NCBI GenBank assembly: GCA_947561715.1
Contig: OX387204.1
Location: 19,535,001-19,599,000, forward strand
Reading direction: 5' to 3'
Source of the DNA: Ascidia mentula
Lineage: Eukaryota; Chordata; Ascidiacea; Phlebobranchia; Ascidiidae
Length of the DNA stretch: 64,000 bases
In this document: piece by piece, positions 1-12,530 of the stretch
How positions within the stretch are numbered: the first letter of the stretch is position 1
Layout: each line of letters starts with the position of its first letter
Program-made: the position numbers and the translations under genes
The notes under the pieces: generated by a model
The model's input: only the letters and a program-made list of their open reading frames with translations
What the model was told of the DNA's origin: nothing
Database searches by the model: none

Positions 1-169
1 CAGCTGAAACTGGTGGTGCGTGACCAAGTTTGTTTTGTTTAATGAAGTCTATTTGAGAAGATTTGTTAAGATGACATTACCAACGTGGTAGTGATGTGGG
101 TTCAATTCTTGTGACGAAAACCACGCACTTTTGTATCAGCTAGTCTATAATCTGTCGCCTCCCAGAATC

Positions 170-3100
170 ATGAGCATTGCAAGAAGTTGTTTCTGCCGTT
201 TACCATTTCTCAATCGTCTCTTAACCCAACGTACAACTGTGAGATCAAAATGTCGAGCTGTTATTTTTGATATGGGAGGAGTAATTCTTCCCAGCCCTTT
301 CCCAATGACTAAAGGTTATTCTCATTTTTCTATCCTTCTCTTAATTTTACCTATCAATGAAAATGTTTTAGCTTCACGATATCCAAACCTGACCAACAAC
401 ACTTCCTTGGCGTCACACAAGTGAAACTTCAATTTGAAATATTGCTATGATAACTTTATGTCAACGCTTCTATTTTAGAATACATGTTACGCTTTATTAA
501 GCATCTTTAGTTTTTATTTAAATATATTTGTATTCTAAAAATAGAAGTGTTGGCACAACATTACTGTAGTATCTTTTCTATTAACTAAGATATCTGCAAT
601 GAAAGCATGAAAATTTGCTTTGACATAATTTGATGTGTTCTTACAGAATACGAAGCAATTAAGAAAATCCCGGCTGGAACAATTTGGAAATGTATAAAAG
701 AATACGGAGACAATGGAGCTTGGATGAGAATGGAAGTTGGAGAAATTACTGCTGAGGAATTTGGGCAAGTCTTTAGCGAGGAATGTTCAAATACTGTGAG
801 TACATGATTGTTCAACCTTTGCTTTCTTCTTTATTCACTTGACTCAACTGCATGGCAGTATGAATTGTCAATTTCATATTTTAATTGAATATTTGTTGGG
901 ACAATTATCAGGCAAACCAGCGTATTGATGTGCGTGACTTTTTGACCTACCTCGAAAATGGAATGAAAACTCCAGTTCCAGAAGTATTGGATGCAGTTGA
1001 TTGTCTCCGAGAAAGTGGAATTAAAACAGCTTTACTCACAAATAATTGGAAGTATGCAGATGGAAGGTCACTGCTTCCTTTTGCAAGAGAAAAATTTGAT
1101 GTGGTATGTAACGCTTTAGTGGTTTGTCCAAGGATGGCACAAAAGTTAAAATAATTTGATTTCAGATCGTTGAATCAGCAGTGGAGGGAATGAACAAACC
1201 AAAACCTATGATTTATAATTTGTGTTTGAGTCGGCTTTGTGTTCAACCACCAGAGGCAGTGTTTCTTGATGATATGCATCCAAATATTTCTGCTGCCAAA
1301 AGTCTTGGGATTCACACAATTAAAGTATGAATTTAAAAAAATTTAAAGTTTTCTGCAATTTTGTTAAAGATTGTTGAGAAAAAAAAGTGAAATATGTTTT
1401 CTATGGAAATCAGTTTAATGGTGATGAGATTAGTAGTAATTTGTTGCTTTCAGGTAGATGATGTATATATTGCTGTAAATGAACTGGAGAAATTTCTTAA
1501 TGTTCCATTATCGACCGTTACCAAGGGAACCAAACCTGTTGGCAAAGGAATGAAATTCCCTGTTGATAAATTAACAGAATATATGATAAACAAACTTGGG
1601 ATTGAAGCTGACCACAATCCAGTAGTGAGACAATTTAGTCACGGTCAGTCGAACCCAACCTACCTCATCGACTTCGGGCCAAAGTTCACGAAATATGTTC
1701 TGCGTAAAAAGCCCCCAGGAAAATTGCTGCCTTCAGCTCATGCTATTGAACGGGAATACAGGTCACTCTCAATCAAATATGATCAGGATATTTTACTTTT
1801 CTTACTTTCTTAGAGTGATGGAAGCCGTTGGAAAACATGGAGTTAAAGTGCCCCCTCTAGTGGATCTTTGTAAGGACTCATCAGTTATCGGGACACCGTT
1901 TTATTTAATGGAGTTAGTTCAAGGCAATATTTACAAGGTATAAACTAACATCTTCTACTGAAACCTTGGAATTGCATCAGACATGTTGAAAATGCTTTAA
2001 AACAAATGTTCGTTGTTGCATCGTTTTATTTTTTTGAAAACTAAAATTAATTTTGCAGAACCCAATTTTACCAGGAATGATTCCAGAAACAAGAAAACAT
2101 ATTTACAAAGAAATGATTTCAAACTTATGCAGAATTCATAAAGTTGATGTTAAAGATGCTGAATTGAATGGTTTTGGAAAGCAAGGTGCGCTTGTCACAA
2201 TGTACATGTGAATGGTTGTGGCATTGCCCTTAAATTACACTATAAAATAGCCTTGTATCAAACGCATTTATTGTTAAGAATACATGTTTCGCTCAAAATA
2301 AGTATCTTCAGTTCTTATTCAAATAGATTTGAAGGCTATTTTATATTGTAATACTGCAAACGTGATGTTTCCATCTGTGTCACGACAACAAGTGGAGTTG
2401 GAAAAGGTCGATTTCGGAATGAAAATATTGAATATTGCCCTTAAATATCACAACACAATTTAGTATTGAGAGCTGCATACAGTAGTGAACAATGTTTCGA
2501 CCTGCAAGGTCTTATGAGTGCAGCTCGTTGTTGCTTAAAACTAGGGTAGTCACAAGTTTTTTTCTTCAGGAAATTATGTTGAGCGCCAAGTCCAGACATG
2601 GAGTAAACAATACAGAGCAAGTGAAACAGGGAAGATTGAATCGATGGAGCAGTTGATGATTTGGTTACCCCAGCATTTACCTCAGAATGAACAAACTACA
2701 GTAGTCCACGGAGATTACAGGTGGGAGGAACATCAAGATTGCTTTTAATCAAAATATACATTGTTGGATCCTGGAGTATTTTGTATTTGTTGATGTTTAG
2801 AAAGCCTGAAAAACAATTGTTATTGTTCACACAAAATGGCGGCAGTATATTTTTATTTATTAACAGAATCGACAATCTTATTTACCATCGAGATCAACCT
2901 GAAGTTTCTGCCATATTGGATTGGGAACTTTCAACTTTGGGCGACCCAATATCTGACCTTGCCTACTGTTGCCTTCCGTATTTCCTCCCACAGAATTTTC
3001 CTATTATACCAGGTTTGTCGAAAGATGTCAATGTAGTGGGATGTGTGTATATTGTACATTGGACTTGACTTTCTTACAGGAAGTAATTCATGTCTTTACG

Positions 3101-6100
3101 AATTAGCAACAGAATTTTCACATGATAACATGAGTTTTGTGATAAAATCTCTACGATGTTTTTTTTGTAGGATTTCGGAATTTAAACCTTCAAGAAATAG
3201 GAATTCCTTCTCATAATGAATTGATCGACCACTACTGTGAAATTATGAACATTCAAAAAATTGAAAACTTTGATTTCTATATGGCTTTTTCATATTTCCG
3301 TGTTGCTGCAATTTTGCAGGGAGTTTACAAACGATCAACACAGGGTCAGCAAAATTTTCATATATATATAACATTAACCAGCAATTAATAAATTTCTTGT
3401 GTTATTTTCCTAATATTTTTATAATATTGCAAGAATACATTCAGGTCAAGCAAGTTCATCGCAGGCATCGGTGGCCGGAAAATTGGCCGCAAACATGTCA
3501 GATATTGGCTGGTCGTTTGCTGCCAAGGAAGGATTTCGTCTTTTCAATAAAACAGATGTTCATACACTAGGTGGCGGTAAACGACTCTATTCAACTCAGG
3601 CAGCAAATTGTGAGATGATTTCTATCGATTCAATAATTTAGATTACTTACAACGATAAATGTTTTTATGAATGTTTATTTATCTTTAATCTGCAATTAAA
3701 TGAAAACTAATTTCAGATATCCCTCTGGATGTTTCAGCTTTGAGCTCAGAAGTTCAAACTTTGCACAAGAAATTAGAACATTTTATGGAAGAAAACATTT
3801 ACCCTAATGAAAATGTGTTTCGAGATCATGGGTTGTCGTCTGTGAAGTGGACGATCCACCCTCTAATGGAAGAAAATAAGGTAATTTATGTAAACTTTTA
3901 AATTAAACAAAATTTATGACATCTTGTTGTTTTTGAGAAGTGTGAGATTGTGTTAATGTGAAGGATGTTAGTTTTATCCCACGTATTTGTTAAGAAAAAA
4001 TCCAGATCCGAAGGTTTGTGGAATCTATTCCTCCCAAAGGAGAGCGACCCAAGCGGAGAATATGGAGCCGGACTGACAAATGTTGAGTACGCCTTTCTGT
4101 GTGAAATTATGGGAAGAAGTTCTTATGCACCAGAGGTTAGACTTTATTTGCTTGGGACATAAAACATAAGACTCATGTGGTCGCCCGAAAATCACCAATT
4201 TTGACATGTTGTTATTTCCTGAAGGCTTTTAACTGTTCGGCCCCAGACACTGGAAACATGGAAATCTTAGCACAGTTTGGATCCAATGAGCAAAAGGAAA
4301 AATGGCTAAAACCACTTCTTTCTGGTGAAATAAGAAGTTGTTTTGCAATGACCGAACCAGATGTTAGTAATGTGATATGGTTCTGAACTGTGATTGGTTG
4401 CTTTAGAACTATCCACAATCTATGCAGGTTGCTTCATCCGATGCAACCAACATTCAAGCCTCGATTAAAGAAGAAAATGAAAACTTAATTTTGAACGGAA
4501 GGAAATGGTGGACGTCAGGACTTCTTGACCCAAGAATGAAAGTGATAATATTTATGGGGAAAAATGATACAACAGGTTCATCCCACTGAATTTATTATGT
4601 TTTCTCTTGAATTTTAGATTGATTTCATGCCAAATCACCCGACTCATAAAGCATGAATTTTTTGGATTTTGCCCAAAATTGATAGACTTGCTAAAGCCCA
4701 AACACTCGCACTTTGTTTCAAATGTCGTTGAAATTGACCATGTACTTTTCAAGATACCATACTTTAAAGTTATAGCCTTATTGCCACTAGATGGCGATAT
4801 ATATTTTGTTTTTTTGCTAATATCTCAGCCATTTTTGGATGGATTTCTACAATGTTGGACTCATTTTGAAGGTTGCAACAAGGCCTACTTGATTATACCT
4901 TTAAATTACAGGAATAATTTTGACATTTTTAATTACAACCCCTCAAAAAAACATTTTTCTTTAGTGTTTGAGGGTTCATAACGTAAATGTATCATGTCAA
5001 AAAAAATTCAATTTGGACAAAATGTTGGTTAGGTCATAATAATGCATGACACCCAAAAATTTTAATAGGCAAATGTTACAGTAAAATTTACCTTTTTGGT
5101 GGTAACAATATTTGTACGTTTGCTATACTTTACTATGTCACTTTCATATATCATGCAATGACTAATCCCCATTTATTTTTTCCACTGTATGTGCAAATAC
5201 AGTTCACACATAACATACAATAGCATATGTGGCACTAAAAATAAGCCGTAAACAACTGGAAATATTAAAAAAATGATTGTTCAGATTTATTTTTTCTTAA
5301 CTTCAGTTAAAGGGTTTCTGTTGCTTGCTGTTGTTCTTTCTGAGTGAGTGTGTATACTCTTCCTGTTGCAGTTTTTGGATTGACATTTGTTAAAATGGTT
5401 GCTTTCTTAATCTTCAAAGAATCTTCAGTTAATGGATAGGCAAATGAAGGGGATGGGCCAGCAGGATGCAAAAATTTTACTTCTTCTTCTGGGTATCTTT
5501 TTTGCTGCAACTTTCCTTTGACCATTGGTGACTCATCCAGAACTTCCATTGATTCATTTAGTGTTTTAATCACTGCAGTTGGCGACTCAAAGTCTTCTGT
5601 TACGACACTGCTGCTAGTGGATGAAGAGGCTGGCTGATAAAATAACTTACACCACTGTAAACAAAATTTCTTTCATGGAATCAGCCGTAGTTTTTCGTGC
5701 GTCTTTTATAATGTAAGGAGTTAATACTCTATTCTGCAGGTTTGCCTGTATTTTGTGTTTTGAATGGATTGCAACATCTTCTTTCACGAAGGGAATACAT
5801 TCCTAAAAACTGTGCTTTGTGTCCAGGACAAGTGATCACAGTGTCTGTTGGTATACGATACTGAAGTAATTCCACTTCTTCAGCAGTTGGAATATAATTC
5901 AATGAAGTTGAGCTACCTTCACAGCACTCATTTACTATAAAACCTACATCACAAGCCATCTGTTCTGATCAAGCTGTTTTTTTAATACTCATGAACATAC
6001 ATTTTAACCTAATAGACAAACTTAACTGACATTAAAATGGCCCCAAGTCTTACTCTTTCCTTCATATTAATTGTTGAATGTAAATAAAACAACTACTTTA

Positions 6101-8133
6101 TGCTGTGCTGTAAATTTCGGACCTTTTTATCTGGGCAATTAACTCCCAGATATCATGCTGTGAAACTGGTTATGTGCTTCCTTTTGCCTTTTCACATTGG
6201 ACACTTCAGTCTTATGCTGTGTCTTCCTGAACTGGCCAGAATCCAAAACATCACAAACTTAGCTGGTATTACTGCTCATATTGTCAGAAAACTTCACAAA
6301 CAATGCTATATCTTGATAACACGCACATAAATGCACATGTCATTAAACGAGATTTTTTTTATGTATAATGTGGTTTATCTTACATAACTTTTGTTACCAA
6401 GTAATATATTAATCTTATGTACTCTACCATGCTGCTCATATAAATATGTTAGGTTGGAAAGATTCTTCAGCTTGTGAAAATAACATATTTACACAGCACT
6501 TTTTCATTGCATGTGAATAATAAGAAACGCAAGTACAGGCAATGTATAAAAAAATTACCATTTATGTGTTTGCTTCTTAAGTTGTTAAGCTTTAATTTTT
6601 CCTTCAAAATTTTTGGTGTTATTGCATTATTATGATACAGTCAACATTTTGTCAGAAAATATTTTTTTTAAGATGATACATTTACGTTATGACCCCGTAA
6701 AGGTTAACTAAAATTTTGTTTACTGCATTGTAAAAAAAATTTTGTTAGCCTAATCTGTAAGGCCTTCCCTTTACCTTCAAAACGAGCCCAACATTGTAGA
6801 AATCCATCAAGAAATGTCCGCGATATCTCAAAAAGTACTTCATCATTTTTTGTAAAATTTTGAACTTTTAGTTATTTTATCATCCTAAAGCTGCTGTGTA
6901 AATTTCATTGAATTTGAAAAGGGTCAGGTCAGAAATGTGATTTAAATTTGGTGATTTGATATCAAATCACTCTATAGTGAAAAAACAGTGATTTTCTTCG
7001 TTATGGGGTTTGATGTATTTACTATCTGTTAATTGGATATTTTTTCATTTACGAAATCGTAATTTTTTGAAAATATCTTTTAGTTTTGCAAAACTTCATG
7101 ATCTAAATTTTTTCAGCGGATTTGCACCGACAGCAGAGTATGGTGATTGTTCCCGCCGATTCACCCGGTGTGAAAATAATACGACCTCTTACTGTGCTCG
7201 GAGCTGATGACGCACCTGTAGGTCACGGAGAGGTCATTTTTGATGACGTGATCGTTCCTAAATTTAACGTAATTCTTGGTTTGGGCGATGGATTCAAGAT
7301 TGCTCAAGTGAGGGAAACATTTCACACCGATTCGGTCGGTGATAACCAGGTTAATGTTGAGAGGGAAGTTGGGTTGTTTTTGTCGTAAAGATCGAGCCTC
7401 AATTACCCATGCCCTAATTTATCAACAAATATCGCCAACCCAAAAATGGGTCTTTGATTTAAATAACCTGGTTTAACCCCCGTAGTCATGACGTCATGAT
7501 TATTTAGGCTCGGTTGGGTCCAGGTCGGATCCACCACTGCATGAGGTTAATCGGATCAGCGGAAAGATCACTCGACTTAATGAAAGAGAGGGTGAGAATA
7601 TTATGACGTCACAATAGTTGGAACAAACAGTAGATTGTGGAATTTCTGATTGAAATATTCAGGTTAAATCACGAGTGACGTTTGGTCGCCCTCTAGTGGA
7701 GCGTGACACAGTGTTGCGCAGCATCGCCACCTCGCGGATTGAAATCGATCAGTGTCGTTTGCTCGTCCTCAAAACAGCTAGAATGATGGATTTGTATGGG
7801 AACAAGGTGGGTTGTGGTCGTCAGGATGAATTACTGAGTTTTGTGGATGTTTTTCCGTCCAGGCTGCACGGAAGGAAATTGCAATGATCAAAGTCGCCGT
7901 TCCCAGCGCCGTGTCACGTGTCATCGACAGAGCTATGCAATCGTTTGGTGCCGCTGGTGAGTCGAGATAATTTCGAAGCGGAATTATGGAAAATTGTTAT
8001 ATTGGTTGTTTCAGGTTTGTCGGGGGATTTCCCTCTTGCAATGTTCTATATTTGGTCACGTGCTTTGCGGATCGCTGACGGCCCCGACGAAGTCCACGAA
8101 CGGACAATCGCAAAACTGGAACTTAGAGGTTGA
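170..8133 (+). CDS. ACAD10: Acyl-CoA dehydrogenase family member 10-like (HAD + APH kinase + ACAD fusion)
   Basis: Twenty exons join into about 1,020 residues (human ACAD10 is about 1,059). An Arg-rich leader ([13 protein letters not shown]...) suggests mitochondrial import. Residues ~30-240 are a HAD-like domain with VIFDMGGV; the second acidic residue of the usual DxD is Gly. Residues ~270-600 are an aminoglycoside-phosphotransferase-like kinase domain with VVHGDYRIDNL (catalytic loop) and ILDWE (metal-binding Asp). Residues ~640-1020 are an acyl-CoA dehydrogenase with [29 protein letters not shown] and IADGPDEVH, where Asp sits at the usual catalytic Glu position. The ACAD10/11 family has been linked to 4-hydroxy fatty acid breakdown, the kinase acting before the dehydrogenase step. 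Exon borders used include 170-314, 647-795, 4428-4575, 7117-7307, 7508-7591 and 8015-8133. The start is the ATG at 170; the frame is open further upstream but lacks an ATG. ACAD11 is the alternative, but the HAD domain favours ACAD10. Confidence 0.93.
451..560. repeat. Foldback repeat in ACAD10 intron 1
   Basis: Two arms near 459-480 and 532-556 are inverted copies of each other (CAACGCTTCTATTTTAG against its complement with one or two changes). The loop shares most of its sequence with a repeat in a later intron at about 2275-2345. On the minus strand the loop holds a short GCTT/AAGC hairpin next to a GTAAC(A) box, discussed as a hammerhead-like motif in the findings. It looks like a small non-autonomous mobile element. 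Confidence 0.6.
2215..2530. repeat. Two adjacent small foldback/mobile fragments in an ACAD10 intron
   Basis: Between 2232 and 2355 the arms ATAAAATAGCCTTGTAT and its near complement form a hairpin around a loop that matches the intron 1 repeat. A second piece at ~2480-2515 carries, on the minus strand, GACCTTGCAGGTCGAAAC, a perfect short stem followed by GAAAC. Nothing coding is seen; the intron runs from 2186 to 2569. Confidence 0.5.
4600..7110. mobile_element. DNA-transposon-like element with long inverted ends filling an ACAD10 intron
   Basis: The left arm (about 4690-5010) and right arm (about 6640-6930) are diverged inverted copies. Shared blocks include GATGGATTTCTACAATGTTG (4840-4860, complement near 6793-6812) and CATAACGTAAATGTATCAT (4976-4996, complement near 6670-6690). 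The element almost fills the intron 4576-7116. Between the arms, two minus-strand open stretches (5959-5729 with Cys-rich [13 protein letters not shown], and 5640-5307 joined by a plausible splice acceptor near 5639) may be remains of its own protein, but I do not recognise a transposase. Exact ends and target duplication were not resolved. Confidence 0.65.
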
Positions 8134-9150
8134 TGTTTTCCGCCCTCGAACGGTCACAGTGACCTATATGGATATCCGCCAGGTGGCGAAGAGTACTTAC
8201 AATTTATCAAATTTTATTGCAGAGTGAATATCATCTTTTTCAATTATTGTAATTATCTATTACTGCAAACTTTCTGACGTATTATCCTAAGTACCTGAAC
8301 ACGTGACTCTGTGAGCCCGATCCGAAGCGCAAGCTCCTCTCTCATAAAAAAAATCCGGATAATGAGTCATCTTTTTTCAATTATTGTGATTATCTGTTAC
8401 TGAAAACTTTCCAATTTTTCCCTGCGAAATTTTAAAACAATAAAATTTCGTTTTAGGAAAATACTTCTAACACTGATTCCATCAGCGCCCGGATGATGTC
8501 GCACTGGTCACGTGGGTTTCGCGCGTTTAATGCAAATTATTTACGCATAATGAAAACAACAATCCATCACGTTTTGGCGCGAATGTTACGTCGCTATAGA
8601 CAACCATGACGTGATAAACGGGTTCTGCATGGCTGCACATCCTGAAAGCGTGCAGATTGTTTCGTAACACCTCCTTTAGTGCATATGTTTGTGATGTCAC
8701 AAAGCACTCGTAAAAATCTGTTCTCTTCTCCGCGGTTTGAGTTAAAATGTAACAGATGCAGTTTATGACGTAACAGGTGATTTCCCAAAAATACGCAAAC
8801 AAGATCGAGCGACGTAACCAGCTTTTTATTTGTTTTGTCAATTAACGAATAACAGACAATGCGGCGCACAATATGACGTCACAACGAAAGATGAAGAATG
8901 TCGACAATAAAGACAATTATCAATGAGCAACGCTCGAACGATCAACAATTGTAGTCGCAAAGAGCGACTGAAATATTTGGGATAAACTCAGAATTGACCC
9001 AAGTATAAATTTTCACATACGTTCTCCGCTGGATTGTATTCGAATGCCTCCGTTGAACTTGAAACTTTTTTCTCGCATGACATCATCAGATTTACGTCAG
9101 CACGGCGCGATGTTGCGTCATTAAAGTAGGAAGGGTCGTTTGATGAATAT
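8134..9150. other. Intergenic region between ACAD10 and Otp (convergent 3' ends)
   Basis: No gene is supported here. A direct repeat of about 46 bp occurs at 8228-8274 and 8366-8412 and brackets a copy of part of the Otp homeobox exon (listed separately). Several TGACGTCA-like sites lie at 8560-8880. The minus-strand open frames at 8527-8869 have no recognisable composition or start and are treated as chance. Confidence 0.6.
8291..8367 (-). pseudogene. Duplicated, frameshifted fragment of the Otp homeobox exon
   Basis: Read on the minus strand, this 77 bp stretch matches the end of Otp exon 1 and its splice donor (10005-10081) with two substitutions and one inserted A in an A run. The source encodes the homeodomain part from THYPDIF to TESRVQ followed by a GT donor. 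The inserted base breaks the frame in the copy. The donor GT is kept, so the duplication happened at the DNA level and not through a spliced RNA. It sits about 0.86 kb past the Otp stop codon, on the same strand, between two short direct repeats. Confidence 0.8.
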
Positions 9151-10736
9151 TCAAACTAAAAAATAAAATATGATAAACCGGCCATTAAATAACTTGTTAT
9201 CAAAACCCACTTGTTTTGCGTGCTGCAGGCGATACGCGTCATAAATAGTGACGTCACTGGATGTTTGCATCGTCACATTGGGGATGTTCGCGTTTGTGTA
9301 ATTGGGAAAGCTTTGCTCTTCAAAAACAAAAAACAATGGTTTAGAACAACAGCAATCTGCTTCAAGTTCAATAACATTTACCTTCACTCGCTCCATGCAA
9401 ACTGTAAAAACTCTCCCTTGTAAAAGTCGATGAGGTCGGGGAATGGGAGTAGGTTTGGGCGGAAAATGGGAATGAGTTTGCCGCCGATGGAGGGTGAAAA
9501 TTCCAGATGTTGGACGAAGTTGTGACCGCTTTGCGTTTCTTCCATTTTGCTCTGCGATTCTGAAACCAAACCTAAACATAAAAAATTATCATCATTCAAA
9601 ACCAACTTCAGGATTTGAAAAGTTAATATTTTTTTAACCCAATATTCAAACCCTTATATTTAGATGTGTTTTTTTGTGTCTAGTTTAAACAATGCTAATG
9701 GAATGTTTCTGGGTCTACGAAGGTTTAAACTCTAAACAAATCTGTTTTTGCCCAAAATACTAGGTCGGCAGTGATTACGTGTCAAATGGCGATACTCCGC
9801 TGAACCATCAACAAAACAACGGAGTTCTGCCAAAATTAAATGAATAATTAATTGCGTTCCACAAAATCTGTCGCAAATGACACAGAATTGAATATTTAAT
9901 TTGACAAAAGACTATTTTCGACACAGAAATTAAATTAGCCGAGACTTTAACAAATTTAACTGATTTTAGTTTAAAAAAATTGAAAGTTTTTTTACGACTC
10001 TGACGTATACCTGAACACGTGACTCTGTGAGCCCGATCCGGAGCGCCAGCTCCTCTCTCATAAAAATATCCGGATAATGAGTTGTAGAAAAACTTCGTTC
10101 CAATTCGTTAAGTTGGGATGGAGCGAACCTCGTCCTGTGACGTTTCGACTTTGAACATTTCCGATCTTTTGTTTCGGATTCCTTCGGATTTGTTTCGGAT
10201 TCCTTCGGATTTTCTTGTTCTTTCTTCTCCGAAAAATCTGATTCAGTTTGCTTTTGTTTGGAATGTTTTTCTTGTTGTTTTTGTGATTGTTGTGTGTTTG
10301 TCGGGACTGCGTGCGACTGTACAGAGTCAACTTTCCTCTCTTCCGTTGTTTTTCCGCCCACGAAAGTTTGGATTAATTTTTGCAGGGATCTGTGCTTCGG
10401 GTCATTGTGGTCAAATGTGGAAGTTAGTGGAACTTGATCAACTTTAGGGGATTCTTGACGACTTGACGTAAACAAAGACTTCCCCTCATCCGAATCACCG
10501 TAGTAACTATCCGCATTCTCACTCCGGTTCATGCCGTTGTAGTAAAAACAACTTTCGTCTTGTGAAGAATCGGACACCGATTTCGAAGACTCATCAACAT
10601 AATAATGAACTGCATTGTTGACGTCATAATGAGATACTTGAGTGTTGGAAATCTTCCACGGGCTTTCAGTTGTTCTGGCCAGTGATTGTTGGCACTGTGA
10701 CGTGGCGTACGGTGATTGGAGGTTGAACGTATGCAT
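9151..10736 (-). CDS. Otp: Orthopedia-type paired-like homeodomain transcription factor
   Basis: Three exons (10736-10011, 9571-9382, 9317-9151) give 360 residues. The first ~195 are Ser/Gln/Lys-rich and disordered, with a short tandem NPKESET repeat just before the homeodomain. The homeodomain (~199-258) reads RHRTRF...[26 protein letters not shown] and, after an intron placed at [20 protein letters not shown]. Position 50 is Gln, and the block is nearly identical to Orthopedia proteins of other bilaterians. Otp binds DNA in the nucleus and, in vertebrates, specifies hypothalamic neuroendocrine neurons. The C-terminus is short and I see no clear OAR motif; the last exon depends on a weak acceptor at 9318, so that tail is the least sure part. 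The upstream 1.8 kb is non-coding and likely regulatory. Confidence 0.9.
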
Positions 10737-12530
10737 TAGGTAAAATTCGTCTACGAGACTAAAACAAAACCAACGAACTTTAAATTTATTTTCCTGGTTT
10801 CGAATTTTTGGAATAAAATCCGCACAAAGTTTCTGACATTCATCAAATCTATGCTAAATCTACGCTGATCGTAAATGACTAAAAATAATGAAAACCTGTC
10901 TATGTTTTGATCAAAACTATCTGGCAATATTCATTGCAAACTTCAACTGATCTGAAATCCCTGAACACTCGACTGCACCACCAACGTTATCATGTGAAGA
11001 TGAGAGCGTGCAGCGCGCGATTTACTACTGTGACATCACAAAGGGGCGATGTGCGGTGAACTCGTAATTTTTCTCCCTGCGAAATTCCGCGTTTCTTTTT
11101 TCCCACACAAATCTTCTGTGTTCGCCCTTCCTATACGCTTCAAACGTTTCTTCAACAACTAAACATCTTCTTTTTTTCGGGTGTATTTAGCACGAATGCT
11201 GCAGGTGGATCCGCTTCGACGAAATAAACACAGAAAAAAACTTTTTCCGATTTCTTCAATCGAATATTTTCATCCAAACCTATTTTCTTCCGCCAGCAAA
11301 TTTTTTTTTCAACAAAACATTTTTTTTTTCAACAAAAGATAAATGCGACAACAAGGTAATCGCACACAGAAAATTAATCGCACGGCGTGACGTAACAAGC
11401 GGTGACGACATATGTTATTGTGACGTGTGTAACGACGCGTGAGGAGGTTTTTGCACGATTTTTCCAATTAGTCACTTCAGAAAGATGTTATTTTCACACG
11501 TGGCGGTGCGACAAAGGTGAAAATCTTCCGAACGCAGCATGAAATCGTGTGATTATCATCAAATTTGTTCTTTAAAGTTGTGTGAAGTGTTTGATTTTAC
11601 CGATGGGTGTTTGTTCGTAATAATGCAGCGTCTGTGACGTCATACTGAGGTGTTTTTTATGCTTGTAACGGAACCGGAACAAGTTAAATTTAACTTGTTG
11701 ATATGAAAAGAAGTTTGGCTTCAGATATTGTACAAAGTTGGTCGATTCCCTGTCAAACGAAAGTTTGATTTTATATTTTCCGGTAAATTAACAATAATTT
11801 TATCTGTAATTTTGTTCAGGATTTTGTTAAAGAGATATTTATACCCCGTAAGAACCCATTCATTCCCCGAAAACGAACAAAAACATCGCAAACCATGTTC
11901 TGTACGTCTTGCTGCCGCTGATACACTTTCTGTTAACTACAAAGGAAAATTCATTCACCTTTATTAGCAACAAAAGCAATTGTGAGGTTAACAAACGTGG
12001 TATTGCAACGTGAACAACAAACAATGGATTTCTCTTTTCATTGTGACACGTCATAATCAGATAATCGATGTCGCATTATCAAGTCGACCATTTTCGAACG
12101 ACGCCTTTCGAGAATTTTAGTCTCAGGAGTCAACGAGGCAGCCCGCAACTCATTTCGATTCATTAGCACATAATTGAGTGATATAAGATCCTGTGTGACG
12201 TAATAATCTCGTATTTTTGATGTCTCTGTACAATTCAGTCGTATTTTTGAAGTAATTTGGTTCAGAACGTGTTTAAGGCGTTAAATTTTTATTTATTCCT
12301 TACGTTGCGCCTTTCCAACCAAAACTGCTGGGCAAAGTGCCAACAAACTTACAACTTAATGTTTAACAAAATTCTTTCTAAACCCCCACACATCATAGTG
12401 ACGTAACAAAGTACATAACACGACGACATTTAACCCCCCCCCCCCCCCCCCCCCATTCGTTGCTAAAATCGTTAATTTTAGAAAGTTTTGTTTGTGTTAA
12501 AGCTCCAGGTTCAACGATTGAAAGTGAAAT
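10737..12530. other. Otp upstream region, non-coding
   Basis: No supported gene. The stretch holds several TGACG-type sites (for example near 11390, 11424 and 11636), A/T runs, and a 21-base C run at 12434-12454. Because it lies upstream of a developmental homeobox gene it probably contains cis-regulatory DNA, but no specific enhancer can be read by eye. The open frame at 11728-11967 looks like chance. Confidence 0.5.
12434..12454. repeat. Poly(C) tract, 21 bases
   Basis: An uninterrupted run of 21 C (G on the minus strand), 77 bp beyond the stop of the minus-strand gene at 12531-14466. Length is likely polymorphic or assembly-sensitive. Confidence 0.95.

Noticed and set aside
8527..8869. 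Two overlapping minus-strand frames of about 100 codons
   Set aside because: No domain, splice or composition support; the region is dominated by CRE-like sites.
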